From: an uncultured Blautia sp.
GTDB lineage: Bacteria > Bacillota > Clostridia > Lachnospirales > Lachnospiraceae
Direction: 5' to 3'
DNA length: 64,000 bases
NCBI GenBank assembly: GCA_937900135.1
Contig: CALCDJ010000080.1
Location: 1-64,000, forward strand
Part shown: positions 15,514 through 23,062 of the stretch, one piece after another
Numbering within the stretch: the first letter of the stretch is position 1
Layout: every line of letters starts with the position of its first letter
The notes under the pieces: model-generated
The model's database searches: none
What the model saw: the letters and a program-made list of their open reading frames with translations, nothing else
Told to the model about the DNA's origin: nothing
Translations under genes and position numbers: made by a program

Positions 15514-16521
15514 TCAGAGAAGGGGGATGTGGTTGGCAGCAGCCTTTTCTTCCATATCCTTTGGCCAGATTGAGGAATGTACTTCTCCAATATGAGCCTT
15601 GCGCAGGAAAAACATACAGATACGAGACTGTCCGATTCCTCCGCCAATGGTGTAAGGAAGTTCTCTGCTCAGCACTGCTTTCTGGAAATCCAGTTCTCTG
15701 CGGTTATCGCAGCCGGAGACAGAAAGCTGGTAATCCAGTGTTTCTTCGTCTACACGGATACCCATGGAAGAAAGTTCCAGAGCAATGTCCAGAACCGGGT
15801 AATATACCAGGATATCTCCGTTTAATTCCCAGTCATCGTAGTCCGGGGCACGTCCGTCATGGCGTTCTCCGTTGCTCAGAGTTTTTCCTACCTGCATCAG
15901 GAATACAGCGCCTTTTTCCTTGGTGATCTTATATTCCCGCTCCTTGGGTGTACATTCCGGGTACATATCCACCAGTTCCTGGGTGGTAACAAAAGCGATC
16001 TCTCTGGGAAGGATCTCTTCAATATAATCGTATTGAACAGCCATATATTTTTCCGTTTTACGAAGTACACTGTAGATGGTGCGAACGGTATGGATCAGTG
16101 TATCCATATTGCGTTCTTCCTTTGTAATGATTTTTTCCCAGTCCCACTGATCCACATAAATGGAATGGATGTTATCCAGGTCTTCATCCCGGCGGATGGC
16201 GATCATATCCGTGTAAAGTCCCTCACCATGGGAAAAACCGTATTTTTTTAAGGCAAAACGTTTCCATTTGGCAAGTGAGTGAACGATTTCAGCAGATTTC
16301 TGCTGATCCTTGATATCGAAGCTGACTGGCCGCTCTACACCATTTAAATTATCATTAAGTCCGGATTCCGGAGTTACGAAAATCGGTGCAGATACACGGA
16401 GAAGATTCAGCTTCTGTGCCAGGGTCTGCTGAAAAAAGTCTTTTACGGTCTTAATGGCAACCTGGGTATCATGAAGATTTAAATCTGCATGGTAATCCCT
16501 GGGGATGATGAGTTGTTCCAT
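15514..16521 (-). CDS. asnA: Aspartate-ammonia ligase (asparagine synthetase A)
   Basis: 335 residues. Makes asparagine from aspartate, ammonia and ATP in the cytoplasm. It has the class II aaRS-like fold; visible family segments are LNLHDTQVAIKTVKDFFQQ near the start, SAPIFVTPESGLNDNLNG, KWKRFALKKYG, YVDQWDWEK and the C-terminal GGGIGQSRICMFFLRKAHIGEV, which carries the ATP-site glycines and arginine. AAGGAGG lies before the ATG, with a consensus promoter about 60 bp upstream. No T-box or other riboswitch is visible in the short leader. Confidence 0.95.
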   Translation of the reverse strand: MEQLIIPRDYHADLNLHDTQVAIKTVKDFFQQTLAQKLNLLRVSAPIFVTPESGLNDNLNGVERPVSFDIKDQQKSAEIVHSLAKWKRFALKKYGFSHGEGLYTDMIAIRRDEDLDNIHSIYVDQWDWEKIITKEERNMDTLIHTVRTIYSVLRKTEKYMAVQYDYIEEILPREIAFVTTQELVDMYPECTPKEREYKITKEKGAVFLMQVGKTLSNGERHDGRAPDYDDWELNGDILVYYPVLDIALELSSMGIRVDEETLDYQLSVSGCDNRRELDFQKAVLSRELPYTIGGGIGQSRICMFFLRKAHIGEVHSSIWPKDMEEKAAANHIPLL

Positions 16522-16581
16522 GGAAAGTCCTCCTTAAAATAAATTCGCCATAACGAAATGATGTGTTTTCAATAATGTCCT

Positions 16582-16610
16582 ATTATAGCAGGATGTGGGA
16601 AGGATTTCAA
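16582..16610 (-). promoter_or_regulatory. Promoter of asnA
   Basis: Minus strand TTGAAA (complement of 16605-16610), 17 bp, TATAAT (complement of 16582-16587): near-perfect sigma-A promoter. Confidence 0.7.
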
Positions 16611-16641
16611 TTGCCAGTGTATACAAGAAATATTTTTCAGC

Positions 16642-16670
16642 TTGCAGGATTTCAGGAAAATAGATAAAAT
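16642..16670 (+). promoter_or_regulatory. Promoter of the zinc-ribbon protein gene
   Basis: TTGCAG, 17 bp, TAAAAT. Because it overlaps the beginning of the longest possible reading frame, it argues for the internal start at 16720. Confidence 0.5.
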
Positions 16671-16719
16671 GAAAGAAAGGATTTCATACGAATCAGGGAT
16701 AGGAGAGAGGGGGAAACAT

Positions 16720-17319
16720 ATGGGAAAAATAATTCCAAAATGTCAGATTTGCGATGGACCCATCGCAAATGGAACGTGTAAATACTGCGGTATGCCTTAT
16801 CGGAGAGATGAGATGTTGTATCACCTGAACGAAAATCGCAGAGATCATGAAGCCCATGCGAAGACCAAACACGACACGATGAAAAAGAGGGGAACCCCTC
16901 AGCCAGAGAAAAAAAGAGTAAGTCGAAGCAAAAATAAAGGAATCCTTATCTGGATTCTGATTCTTCTGTTTTTCTTTCTTCCCAGAGGAGTGGAATGGAT
17001 ACAGGAGAAGGGGGCTTTCTTTTTCTCCGGAGTATTGGAAGAAGACGCGTGGGAAACAGCCGGAGAGAAAGCGCCCGACTATCTTCTGTGCGGAGAGGAT
17101 GGCGAGCTCCTGGTAGGAGGACCTTATCTCCAGGCGGACCGGTACCGGATTTTTCTTCGGGAAGGGTACGCCACATTAAAGGTGGTCTACAAGGAGGAAG
17201 TGACCAGATATCCCCTTTCCGAAGGAGAGACGGAAATGCTGCGTCTTAAGGAGGGAGCGGTAATTTCTGTACATAACGCCAGCAGCGGAAAGACGTATAT
17301 CGAATTTTACGCCAAATAA
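16720..17319 (+). CDS. Zinc-ribbon, single-pass membrane protein of unknown function
   Basis: 199 residues from ATG 16720 (GGAGAGAGGGGG upstream; a longer frame from 16642 begins inside the promoter). Near the start lies a zinc ribbon, CQIC and CKYC spaced 11 residues apart (KCQICDGPIANGTCKYCGMPY). A basic linker, one membrane helix (ILIWILILLFFFLP, about residues 72-88) and a 105-residue beta-rich outer domain follow, with GEDGELLVGGPYLQADRYRI and ending EFYAK. The topology suggests a cytosolic zinc ribbon with an external sensor-like domain. I do not recognise the outer domain. Confidence 0.7.
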   Translation: MGKIIPKCQICDGPIANGTCKYCGMPYRRDEMLYHLNENRRDHEAHAKTKHDTMKKRGTPQPEKKRVSRSKNKGILIWILILLFFFLPRGVEWIQEKGAFFFSGVLEEDAWETAGEKAPDYLLCGEDGELLVGGPYLQADRYRIFLREGYATLKVVYKEEVTRYPLSEGETEMLRLKEGAVISVHNASSGKTYIEFYAK

Positions 17320-17404
17320 AAATCCATAAAATTCCCTCTTCCTTTTTCTTTCGGTATGTGCTATACTCGGATATACGCAACAACATATGGGGAGAAATAA
17401 AATA

Positions 17405-17431
17405 AATATGTAGAAGAAAGAACTACATATT
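17405..17431. promoter_or_regulatory. Inverted repeat in the nrdD leader, possible NrdR-type site
   Basis: AATATGTAG (17405-17413) and CTACATATT (17423-17431), a perfect 9-bp inverted repeat; the right arm runs into GTGTTT, giving ACTACATATTGTGTTT, which resembles one NrdR box. A -10-like TATACT lies at 17362. The match to a paired NrdR operator is incomplete, so the assignment is tentative. Confidence 0.4.
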
Positions 17432-17449
17432 GTGTTTAGGAGATATGGT

Positions 17450-19585
17450 ATGATTTATGTGATTAAAAAAGACGGAACAAAAGAAGAATTTAATTCCAGA
17501 AAAATCGTGGCAGCAGTGAATAAATCTGCTGCTCGTATTCTGTATCAGTTTTCAGAAGAAGAAAAGGATTTTATCTGCCGCTTTGCAGAAGAACATGCCC
17601 ATTCGCTGGGAAAGAACGAAATCCAGATTCAGGAAATGCATAATATTGTGGAGGGCGCTCTGGAACGGGTAAACCCGGCTGTAGCTAAGAGCTATCGGGA
17701 TTATCGCAATTACAAGCTGGATTTCATCCACATGATGGATGATGTATACACCAAGAGTCAGGCCATTCGTTACATTGGCGATAAGAGCAATGCCAATACG
17801 GACAGTGCGCTGGTTGCTACCAAGAGAAGCCTGATTTTTAACGAATTGAATAAGGAGCTTTACCGGAAATTTTTTATGAACCGAAATGAGCTTCAGGCAT
17901 GTAAGGATGGATATATTTACATTCATGACCAGTCAGCCCGTCTGGATACCATGAACTGTTGTCTGTTCGATGTGGCTTCTGTGTTAAGGGGCGGCTTTGA
18001 GATGGGAAATGTGTGGTACAACGAACCCAAAACGCTGGATACGGCTTTTGACGTTATGGGAGATATTATTTTAAGTACAGCAGCCCAGCAGTACGGCGGT
18101 TTTACCGTACCGGAAGTAGATAAGATTCTGGCGCCTTATGCGCAGAAGAGCTACGATAAATATGTACAGGAATTTATGAAATATTCCCATGAGTCCTGGA
18201 GCGGAAGAGAAGAGCGTGCCATTGAATATGCGCTGGATAAGGTGCGCAGAGATTACGATCAGGGATGGCAGGGAATTGAATATAAATTAAATACTGTAGG
18301 TTCCTCCAGGGGAGATTATCCTTTTGTAACGGTAACGCTTGGCCTGGGAACCAGACAATTTGAAAAAATGTGTACCATTTCTCTTCTGGAAGTCCATAAG
18401 GGAGGACAGGGAAAAGCGGGACGCAAGAAACCGGTTCTGTTTCCAAAGATTGTATTCCTGTATGATGAAAATATCCACGGAAAGGGAAAAGCATGTGAGG
18501 ATGTGTTTGAAGCCGGCGTAGACTGCTCCGCTAAGACCATGTATCCTGATTGGCTGTCCATGTCCGGGGAGGGCTACATTTCCAGCATGTACAAAAAATA
18601 CGGCAAGGTAATCAGTCCCATGGGCTGCAGAGCCTTTTTGAGCCCCTGGTATGAAAGAGGGGGAATGGAACCTGCAGATGAGAAGGATGTGCCTGTATTT
18701 GTGGGACGCTTCAATGTGGGCGCAGTAAGTCTCCATCTTCCCATGATTCTGGCGAAATCCAGATCAGAAAACCGGGATTTTTATGAGGTTCTTGATTTTT
18801 ATCTGGAAATGATCCGAAGCCTTCATATTCGTACTTACGAGTATCTGGGACAGATGCGGGCGTCTACCAATCCACTGGCATACTGCGAGGGCGGTTTTTA
18901 TGGCGGACATTTACAGCCCCACGAAAAAATCGGCAAGATCCTGAAGCCAATGACTGCTTCCTTTGGAATTACAGCCCTCAATGAGCTGCAGGAGCTTTAT
19001 AATGGCAAATCCATTGTAGAGGATGGCCAGTTTGCCCTGGATGTGCTGAAATATATCAACGATAAGGTAAATCAGTACAAAAAAGAAGACGGCTATCTGT
19101 ATGCTATTTATGGTACTCCGGCAGAAAGTCTTTGTGGTCTTCAGGTAGAGCAGTTCCGTAAGATGTATGGAATTGTGGAAGGAGTGTCAGATCGTCCTTA
19201 TGTGAGCAACAGTTTTCACTGTCATGTAACAGAGGAAGTCACTCCCATTGAAAAACAGGATCTGGAAGGCCGGTTCTGGGAATTGTGCAACGGTGGTAAG
19301 ATTCAGTATGTGCGATATCCCATTGATTATAACAAGGAAGCAATCCGCACATTGATTCGCAGAGCAATGGCGCTGGGATATTACGAAGGTGTGAACCTTT
19401 CTCTTGCATACTGTGATGACTGTGGCCATGAAGAACTGGAAATGGATGTATGTCCAGTATGCGGTTCCAAGAATCTGACTAAAATTGACCGTATGAACGG
19501 ATATCTTTCTTACAGCCGCGTTCATGGAGATACCCGTCTCAATGAGGCGAAAATGGCAGAAATTGCAGAGCGGAAATCTATGTAA
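17450..19585 (+). CDS. nrdD: Anaerobic (class III) ribonucleoside-triphosphate reductase
   Basis: 711 residues from ATG 17450, preceded by TAGGAG; a longer GTG frame from 17432 lacks a site. N-terminal ATP-cone (IKKDGTKEEFNSRKIVAAVNK) for allosteric control, central ten-stranded barrel (HDQSARLDTMNCCLFD, NPLAYCEGGFYGGHL), and a C-terminal zinc site CDDC...CPVC near residues 653-671. The glycyl-radical glycine is in the RMNGYLSYSRV segment close to the end. It reduces NTPs to dNTPs without oxygen. The activating radical-SAM enzyme NrdG, usually next door, is absent here. Confidence 0.95.
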   Translation: MIYVIKKDGTKEEFNSRKIVAAVNKSAARILYQFSEEEKDFICRFAEEHAHSLGKNEIQIQEMHNIVEGALERVNPAVAKSYRDYRNYKLDFIHMMDDVYTKSQAIRYIGDKSNANTDSALVATKRSLIFNELNKELYRKFFMNRNELQACKDGYIYIHDQSARLDTMNCCLFDVASVLRGGFEMGNVWYNEPKTLDTAFDVMGDIILSTAAQQYGGFTVPEVDKILAPYAQKSYDKYVQEFMKYSHESWSGREERAIEYALDKVRRDYDQGWQGIEYKLNTVGSSRGDYPFVTVTLGLGTRQFEKMCTISLLEVHKGGQGKAGRKKPVLFPKIVFLYDENIHGKGKACEDVFEAGVDCSAKTMYPDWLSMSGEGYISSMYKKYGKVISPMGCRAFLSPWYERGGMEPADEKDVPVFVGRFNVGAVSLHLPMILAKSRSENRDFYEVLDFYLEMIRSLHIRTYEYLGQMRASTNPLAYCEGGFYGGHLQPHEKIGKILKPMTASFGITALNELQELYNGKSIVEDGQFALDVLKYINDKVNQYKKEDGYLYAIYGTPAESLCGLQVEQFRKMYGIVEGVSDRPYVSNSFHCHVTEEVTPIEKQDLEGRFWELCNGGKIQYVRYPIDYNKEAIRTLIRRAMALGYYEGVNLSLAYCDDCGHEELEMDVCPVCGSKNLTKIDRMNGYLSYSRVHGDTRLNEAKMAEIAERKSM

Positions 19586-19596
19586 TTGATTCATAA

Positions 19597-19656
19597 ATAA
19601 AAGAAAAGCTTTTTCCTCGTCGGAACAGGACGAAGAAAAAGCTTTTTTCTTTTATT
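19597..19656. terminator. Bidirectional terminator nrdD/arcC
   Basis: Long stem in which AATAAAAGAAAAGCTTTTTC pairs with the GAAAAAGCTTTTTTCTTTT arm, plus TCGTC/GACGA near the loop. T-rich on both strands. Confidence 0.88.
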
Positions 19657-20584
19657 TGATGATGGTTCCTGTTTTTTCCAGATAACCGTCTCTGGCATGG
19701 GCGATATCAGTAATGATGGCGCGTCGTCCATTTCCTTTCTCAATAAAGGAAATGCCTGCCTGGAATTTGGGAAGCATGGAGCCAGGCGAAAACTGGTTGG
19801 CTTCCATATGGGTTTTGGCTTCTTCCACGGAAAGGGTATCCAGGTATTCTTCCTGATCGGTACCAAGATTTAAACTTACTTTTTCCACACTGGTAAGGAT
19901 CAGAAGTGTGTCCGCCTGTAAGGATTCTGCCAGAAGTCCGCTGGATAAATCCTTTTCGATGATGGCGCTGGCGCCGTGAAGTTCAATTCCCTGTTCCATA
20001 ACTGGAATTCCGCCGCCGCCGGCTGCGATCACCACCTGGCCTGCATTTAATAAAGTGCGGATGGTTTCCAGTTCCACAATGCGCAAAGGTTTTGGGGCAG
20101 CCAGAATTCTGCGGTATCCGTTCTCGGTGACCTTTGTAACATAATTTCCCTTATCTTCTTCGATTTCGGCTTCTTCTTCCGTAAGTACACGGCCAATGAT
20201 CTTTTCCGGTTCCGCAAAGGCTTCATCGTAGGGATCAATGACCACCTGAGTGAGAATGGTAGCCACTGGTTTGGAAATGCCCCGGGATAAAAATTCAGCG
20301 CGGATGGCATTCTGAAGGTCATAGCCAATATAGCCCTGGCTCATAGCTGAGCAGACGGACATGGGAGAAAAGGTATAATCCGGATGCGCCTTGCCGAATT
20401 CATTCATCGCAGTATGGATCATACCCACCTGCGGACCGTTGCTGTGACTGATAATAACGCGTGTACCTTCTTCGATCAGGTCTGCAATGGCTTTGGCTGC
20501 CTGCCGGGTTGCGATTTTCTGTTCCGGCAAAGTGGTGCCAAGAGCTCTGTGGCCTAATGCAACAACTGCAATTTTTTCGCTCAT
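19652..20584 (-). CDS. arcC: Carbamate kinase
   Basis: 310 residues, amino-acid-kinase fold. Catalyses carbamoyl phosphate + ADP to ATP + carbamate, the energy-yielding step of arginine, agmatine or allantoin catabolism. Seen: ISHSNGPQVGMI, MSQGYIGYDLQNA, VIAAGGGGIPVM and a final ALGTD-type nucleotide region; DGYLEKTGTII at the end. Odd point: the first loop is VALGHRALG, where most carbamate kinases read ALGGNAL. No deiminase or transcarbamylase gene is adjacent, so the source of carbamoyl phosphate is unknown. Promoter TTGCAT/TATAAT lies about 95 bp upstream. Confidence 0.9.
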   Translation of the reverse strand: MSEKIAVVALGHRALGTTLPEQKIATRQAAKAIADLIEEGTRVIISHSNGPQVGMIHTAMNEFGKAHPDYTFSPMSVCSAMSQGYIGYDLQNAIRAEFLSRGISKPVATILTQVVIDPYDEAFAEPEKIIGRVLTEEEAEIEEDKGNYVTKVTENGYRRILAAPKPLRIVELETIRTLLNAGQVVIAAGGGGIPVMEQGIELHGASAIIEKDLSSGLLAESLQADTLLILTSVEKVSLNLGTDQEEYLDTLSVEEAKTHMEANQFSPGSMLPKFQAGISFIEKGNGRRAIITDIAHARDGYLEKTGTIIK

Positions 20585-20679
20585 AGGGATACCTCATTTC
20601 TGTATAGTAAAGATGTTGGAATGAAAAGATGCCTGACTGTCTGTTTCTCAGTTTCTGGCATCTGCAAATTTATAAGCAT

Positions 20680-20708
20680 ATTATAAAAGAGGAAAAAAAG
20701 AAATGCAA
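20680..20708 (-). promoter_or_regulatory. Promoter of arcC
   Basis: Minus strand TTGCAT (complement of 20703-20708), 17 bp, TATAAT (complement of 20680-20685). Confidence 0.6.
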
Positions 20709-20723
20709 TATAAACTGAAAACA

Positions 20724-20762
20724 AACAGCCTCCGCATTTTTGCGGAGGCTGTTGTTTTTTTT
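20724..20762 (+). terminator. Orphan intrinsic terminator
   Basis: Perfect 13-bp GC-rich stem (AACAGCCTCCGCA with TGCGGAGGCTGTT), four-base loop, then eight T's. It points rightwards, yet no plus-strand gene lies upstream of it for more than 1 kb (arcC is on the other strand). It may end an unannotated small RNA, or block antisense transcription through arcC. Confidence 0.75.
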
Positions 20763-20895
20763 GAGGGGGGAGATAGAGAGTGGTTATTCATCTATCCAAG
20801 ACCTATTATATCTATAAAATGTGTGCAAAGTGTGTCGTATTTATAAAAGAAGAAGAAAATTTCTAAACAAATCTTAAAAAGGGAAGATGTTCTTG

Positions 20896-21110
20896 TATAA
20901 TGAAAGAAAACATGATACAGTATCTTTATCTCATTTCTGCACTCGCAGAAATCAGAAACATTCTTATTACTGGGCACAAGGTGTGCAGTAATCCATTCTT
21001 TGGCACGATTCTGTGCAAAAGTCCATAAGATCCAAGTTAAGAGAAGAAGGGGGAGATGCCTATGAGTGCAGATGGCTGATACCTGATTGACCGTGTTGAA
21101 TAAAGATAGG
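20896..21110 (+). promoter_or_regulatory. Structured leader of the surface-protein gene
   Basis: The 534-bp stretch between arcC and the next gene has no supported coding sequence apart from a 7-codon ORF (MPMSADG, near 21057) behind AGGGGGAG. A TATAAT at 20896-20901 suggests transcription start near 20908. Downstream are consecutive hairpins: ATTTCTGC-actc-GCAGAAAT (20933-20952), TTACT..GCACA-agg-TGTGC..AGTAA (20967-20991) and a GGCAC/GTGC hairpin (about 21002-21017). I cannot match it to a known riboswitch class. Confidence 0.4.
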
Positions 21111-21118
21111 AGCAGTAT

Positions 21119-22942
21119 ATGAAGAATAGAAGAAAAAAACGTTGGCGTACAACAGGAATGTTCGTCCTCCTTTTTGTGTGGATGATGGGAATGTTTATGT
21201 GGAAAACAGAGAATATTTACGCAGCACAGGTGGATACGCAGGCTCTGACCATGACACAGAGCGCAGCATGGACAGAGGGGAAGAAGCATCAGGGAGAAAT
21301 TCTGGTAGAACTTTGGGGCTGGAAAACCGTTTTAGAAGAAGGGAAGAATAAGGAAATCACTGCTTTGGAGGCACAGGAAGCCCAGGAAGAAGCTCAGATG
21401 GGGCAGACTAAGATGCAGGCCCCGGAAGAAGAAACCGGGATGACAGAAGAAGTTGAGACGGCAGAAGAGGCCGGGATGACAGAAGAAGCTGAGACAGCGG
21501 AAGAGGCCGGGATGACAGAAGAAGCTGAGACAGTAGAAGAAACCGGAATGACAGAAGCGGCTGAGAATGCCGAAGGAGAGCTGCAGAATGGGGAGGCAGT
21601 TTCCCAGTCGGAGCTTTTTCTTGTGTATTTTCTTTCCCCATATTTTGAGGTGACAACTTCAAAAGACCTGCCCAAAGACTGTACCATAGAGGAAGTTGTG
21701 AAGTCCCAAAAGGAAACAGGACAGGAGCCTGTCACGAAGATCACCTGTCCGATTCCCAATACAGAGGAAGAGGTATGGAAATTCCGTCTGCCCATTTCTC
21801 TGCGCAGTCCATATACCGTATCAGAGCGGGATCAGGATTATCCCACAGCAGAACCTTTGCCGGTTCTGGAGGGACAGACAGGAACTGGAATCTATCTTGT
21901 AAAAAAACAGGGAGAAGAGTGGAGTGTCCTGGCAGAAGCAGAAGGGCAGTTTCTTACCGTGGCAGGAGTAAGCAGAGGATTTTCCCTTGAAGTTCTGGCA
22001 GGAGAGAACCAGATAAAGGCAGGAGAGCTGGCGGAATGCAAAGTGAAACTGCGTAATACCGGAGAGGCAGATCTGCATCAGGTGGAACTGTTCCCTTCCT
22101 TTTCCATTGAAGGGATCAAAGGAACCTGGGAAGGTGTGGAAGGATTTTCCGGAGGCAGCGCAGAAGAGGTAGCTGTGCTGGAAACCTTATTGGCAGGGGA
22201 GGAGAAACAGCTGACACTTTTTGTTTCCATTCCGGAAGAACAGGAAAATCCGCTGAGAATATCCATAAAAGCTGCCACCCCGGACCCGGTTGTAGCAGGC
22301 GCCTGGCTGGAACAGAACAAAGAGCTGTCTATATTGGTAACCCCTTTGAAGGCAGATTACACGGTGGAAAAAACAGCAGATCGGAGCGTAGCCTATCCAG
22401 GAGAAACCATCACGTACCAGATATGTATCCGAAATACCGGAGAAAAAACGCTTCATTCCGTTGTCAGTACAGAACGCTTTCTTACGGCAGGGATGACGGC
22501 GCAGTTTCTGCCTCAGACAGGCGTGACACTTAACAGCTCCAAAACCCAGGCATTGGTTCCAAGGCTGGAGAGGGGCCAGGCAGTTGCGCTTGTGGCTGAG
22601 GTTGTGGTGCCCCAGAATTTTCAGAGCCAGGAGCTGATGAATCAGGTGACGGTGGTAACGGCTGAGACAGGCAGCCGGTCTGTACAGTCCAGTTCCTCTG
22701 TGCAGGTTTATGCGCCCACGCCTACTGCAGTACCATCTGTGACCCAGGGACTTCTGCAGACCGGATATCAGTCAAAGAATGGCGGCTCCATGTCAAAGGG
22801 GGCATCCTCCTATCCGAAAACCGGAGATCCTTCTCAGGGAGAACGGTATGCAGGAATTCTGGGACTTTCTCTGGGGCTTGGGGCGGCTGTGATTTTATAT
22901 CGCAGGGCGCGGCAGCGTAAGGAAAAAGAATTTTACCTATAA
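21119..22942 (+). CDS. Sortase-anchored DUF11-type surface protein
   Basis: 607 residues, exported. N-terminal basic region and hydrophobic signal (TTGMFVLLFVWMMGMFMW, cut near AQVD). Residues about 107-153 are four 12-residue acidic repeats of the type GMTEEAETAEEA. The middle is beta-rich; residues about 415-535 match the DUF11/CARDB style (DYTVEKTADRSVAYPGETIT, ICIRNTGEKTL). The end is a cell-wall sorting signal: YPKTGD, a hydrophobic helix (ILGLSLGLGAAVILY) and RRARQRKEK. The P1 residue is Y instead of L. AGGAG precedes the ATG. Ligand unknown; no sortase is adjacent, the nearest being at 36.6 kb. Confidence 0.85.
   Translation: MKNRRKKRWRTTGMFVLLFVWMMGMFMWKTENIYAAQVDTQALTMTQSAAWTEGKKHQGEILVELWGWKTVLEEGKNKEITALEAQEAQEEAQMGQTKMQAPEEETGMTEEVETAEEAGMTEEAETAEEAGMTEEAETVEETGMTEAAENAEGELQNGEAVSQSELFLVYFLSPYFEVTTSKDLPKDCTIEEVVKSQKETGQEPVTKITCPIPNTEEEVWKFRLPISLRSPYTVSERDQDYPTAEPLPVLEGQTGTGIYLVKKQGEEWSVLAEAEGQFLTVAGVSRGFSLEVLAGENQIKAGELAECKVKLRNTGEADLHQVELFPSFSIEGIKGTWEGVEGFSGGSAEEVAVLETLLAGEEKQLTLFVSIPEEQENPLRISIKAATPDPVVAGAWLEQNKELSILVTPLKADYTVEKTADRSVAYPGETITYQICIRNTGEKTLHSVVSTERFLTAGMTAQFLPQTGVTLNSSKTQALVPRLERGQAVALVAEVVVPQNFQSQELMNQVTVVTAETGSRSVQSSSSVQVYAPTPTAVPSVTQGLLQTGYQSKNGGSMSKGASSYPKTGDPSQGERYAGILGLSLGLGAAVILYRRARQRKEKEFYL
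21437..21580 (+). repeat. Four 36-bp tandem repeats coding for acidic 12-mers
   Basis: In-frame repeats encoding GMTEEVETAEEA, GMTEEAETAEEA, GMTEEAETVEET and a degenerate fourth copy. A low-complexity acidic spacer just after the signal region; copy number probably varies between strains. Confidence 0.8.
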
Positions 22943-22976
22943 ACAGCAAGGAAGTGCCAGGAGGTGCAGTTATTCG

Positions 22977-23005
22977 TTGAAAAGAAAAGTTAGGTGTGCT
23001 ATTCT
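22977..23005 (+). promoter_or_regulatory. Promoter of the murE operon
   Basis: TTGAAA, 17 bp, TATTCT, about 58 bp before murE. No clear terminator separates it from the surface-protein gene. A CCTCAA/TTGAGG hairpin follows at about 23022-23036. Confidence 0.6.
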
Positions 23006-23062
23006 ATAAAAGGAAAACTCCCTCAAAAATTGAGGAAGGGGAAGTATAATGGAGGCGAAAGC

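Noticed and set aside
16522..16720. T-box or other riboswitch for asnA
   Set aside because: The promoter is only about 60 bp from the start and no specifier stem or T-box sequence can be found.
20792..21289. Minus-strand open frame of 165 codons
   Set aside because: Cys/His-rich low-complexity composition, no site, and it overlaps the start of the surface-protein gene and its structured leader.
22994..23062. N-terminal extension of murE
   Set aside because: The frame is open but overlaps the predicted promoter region; GGAGG and homologous start point to 23063.
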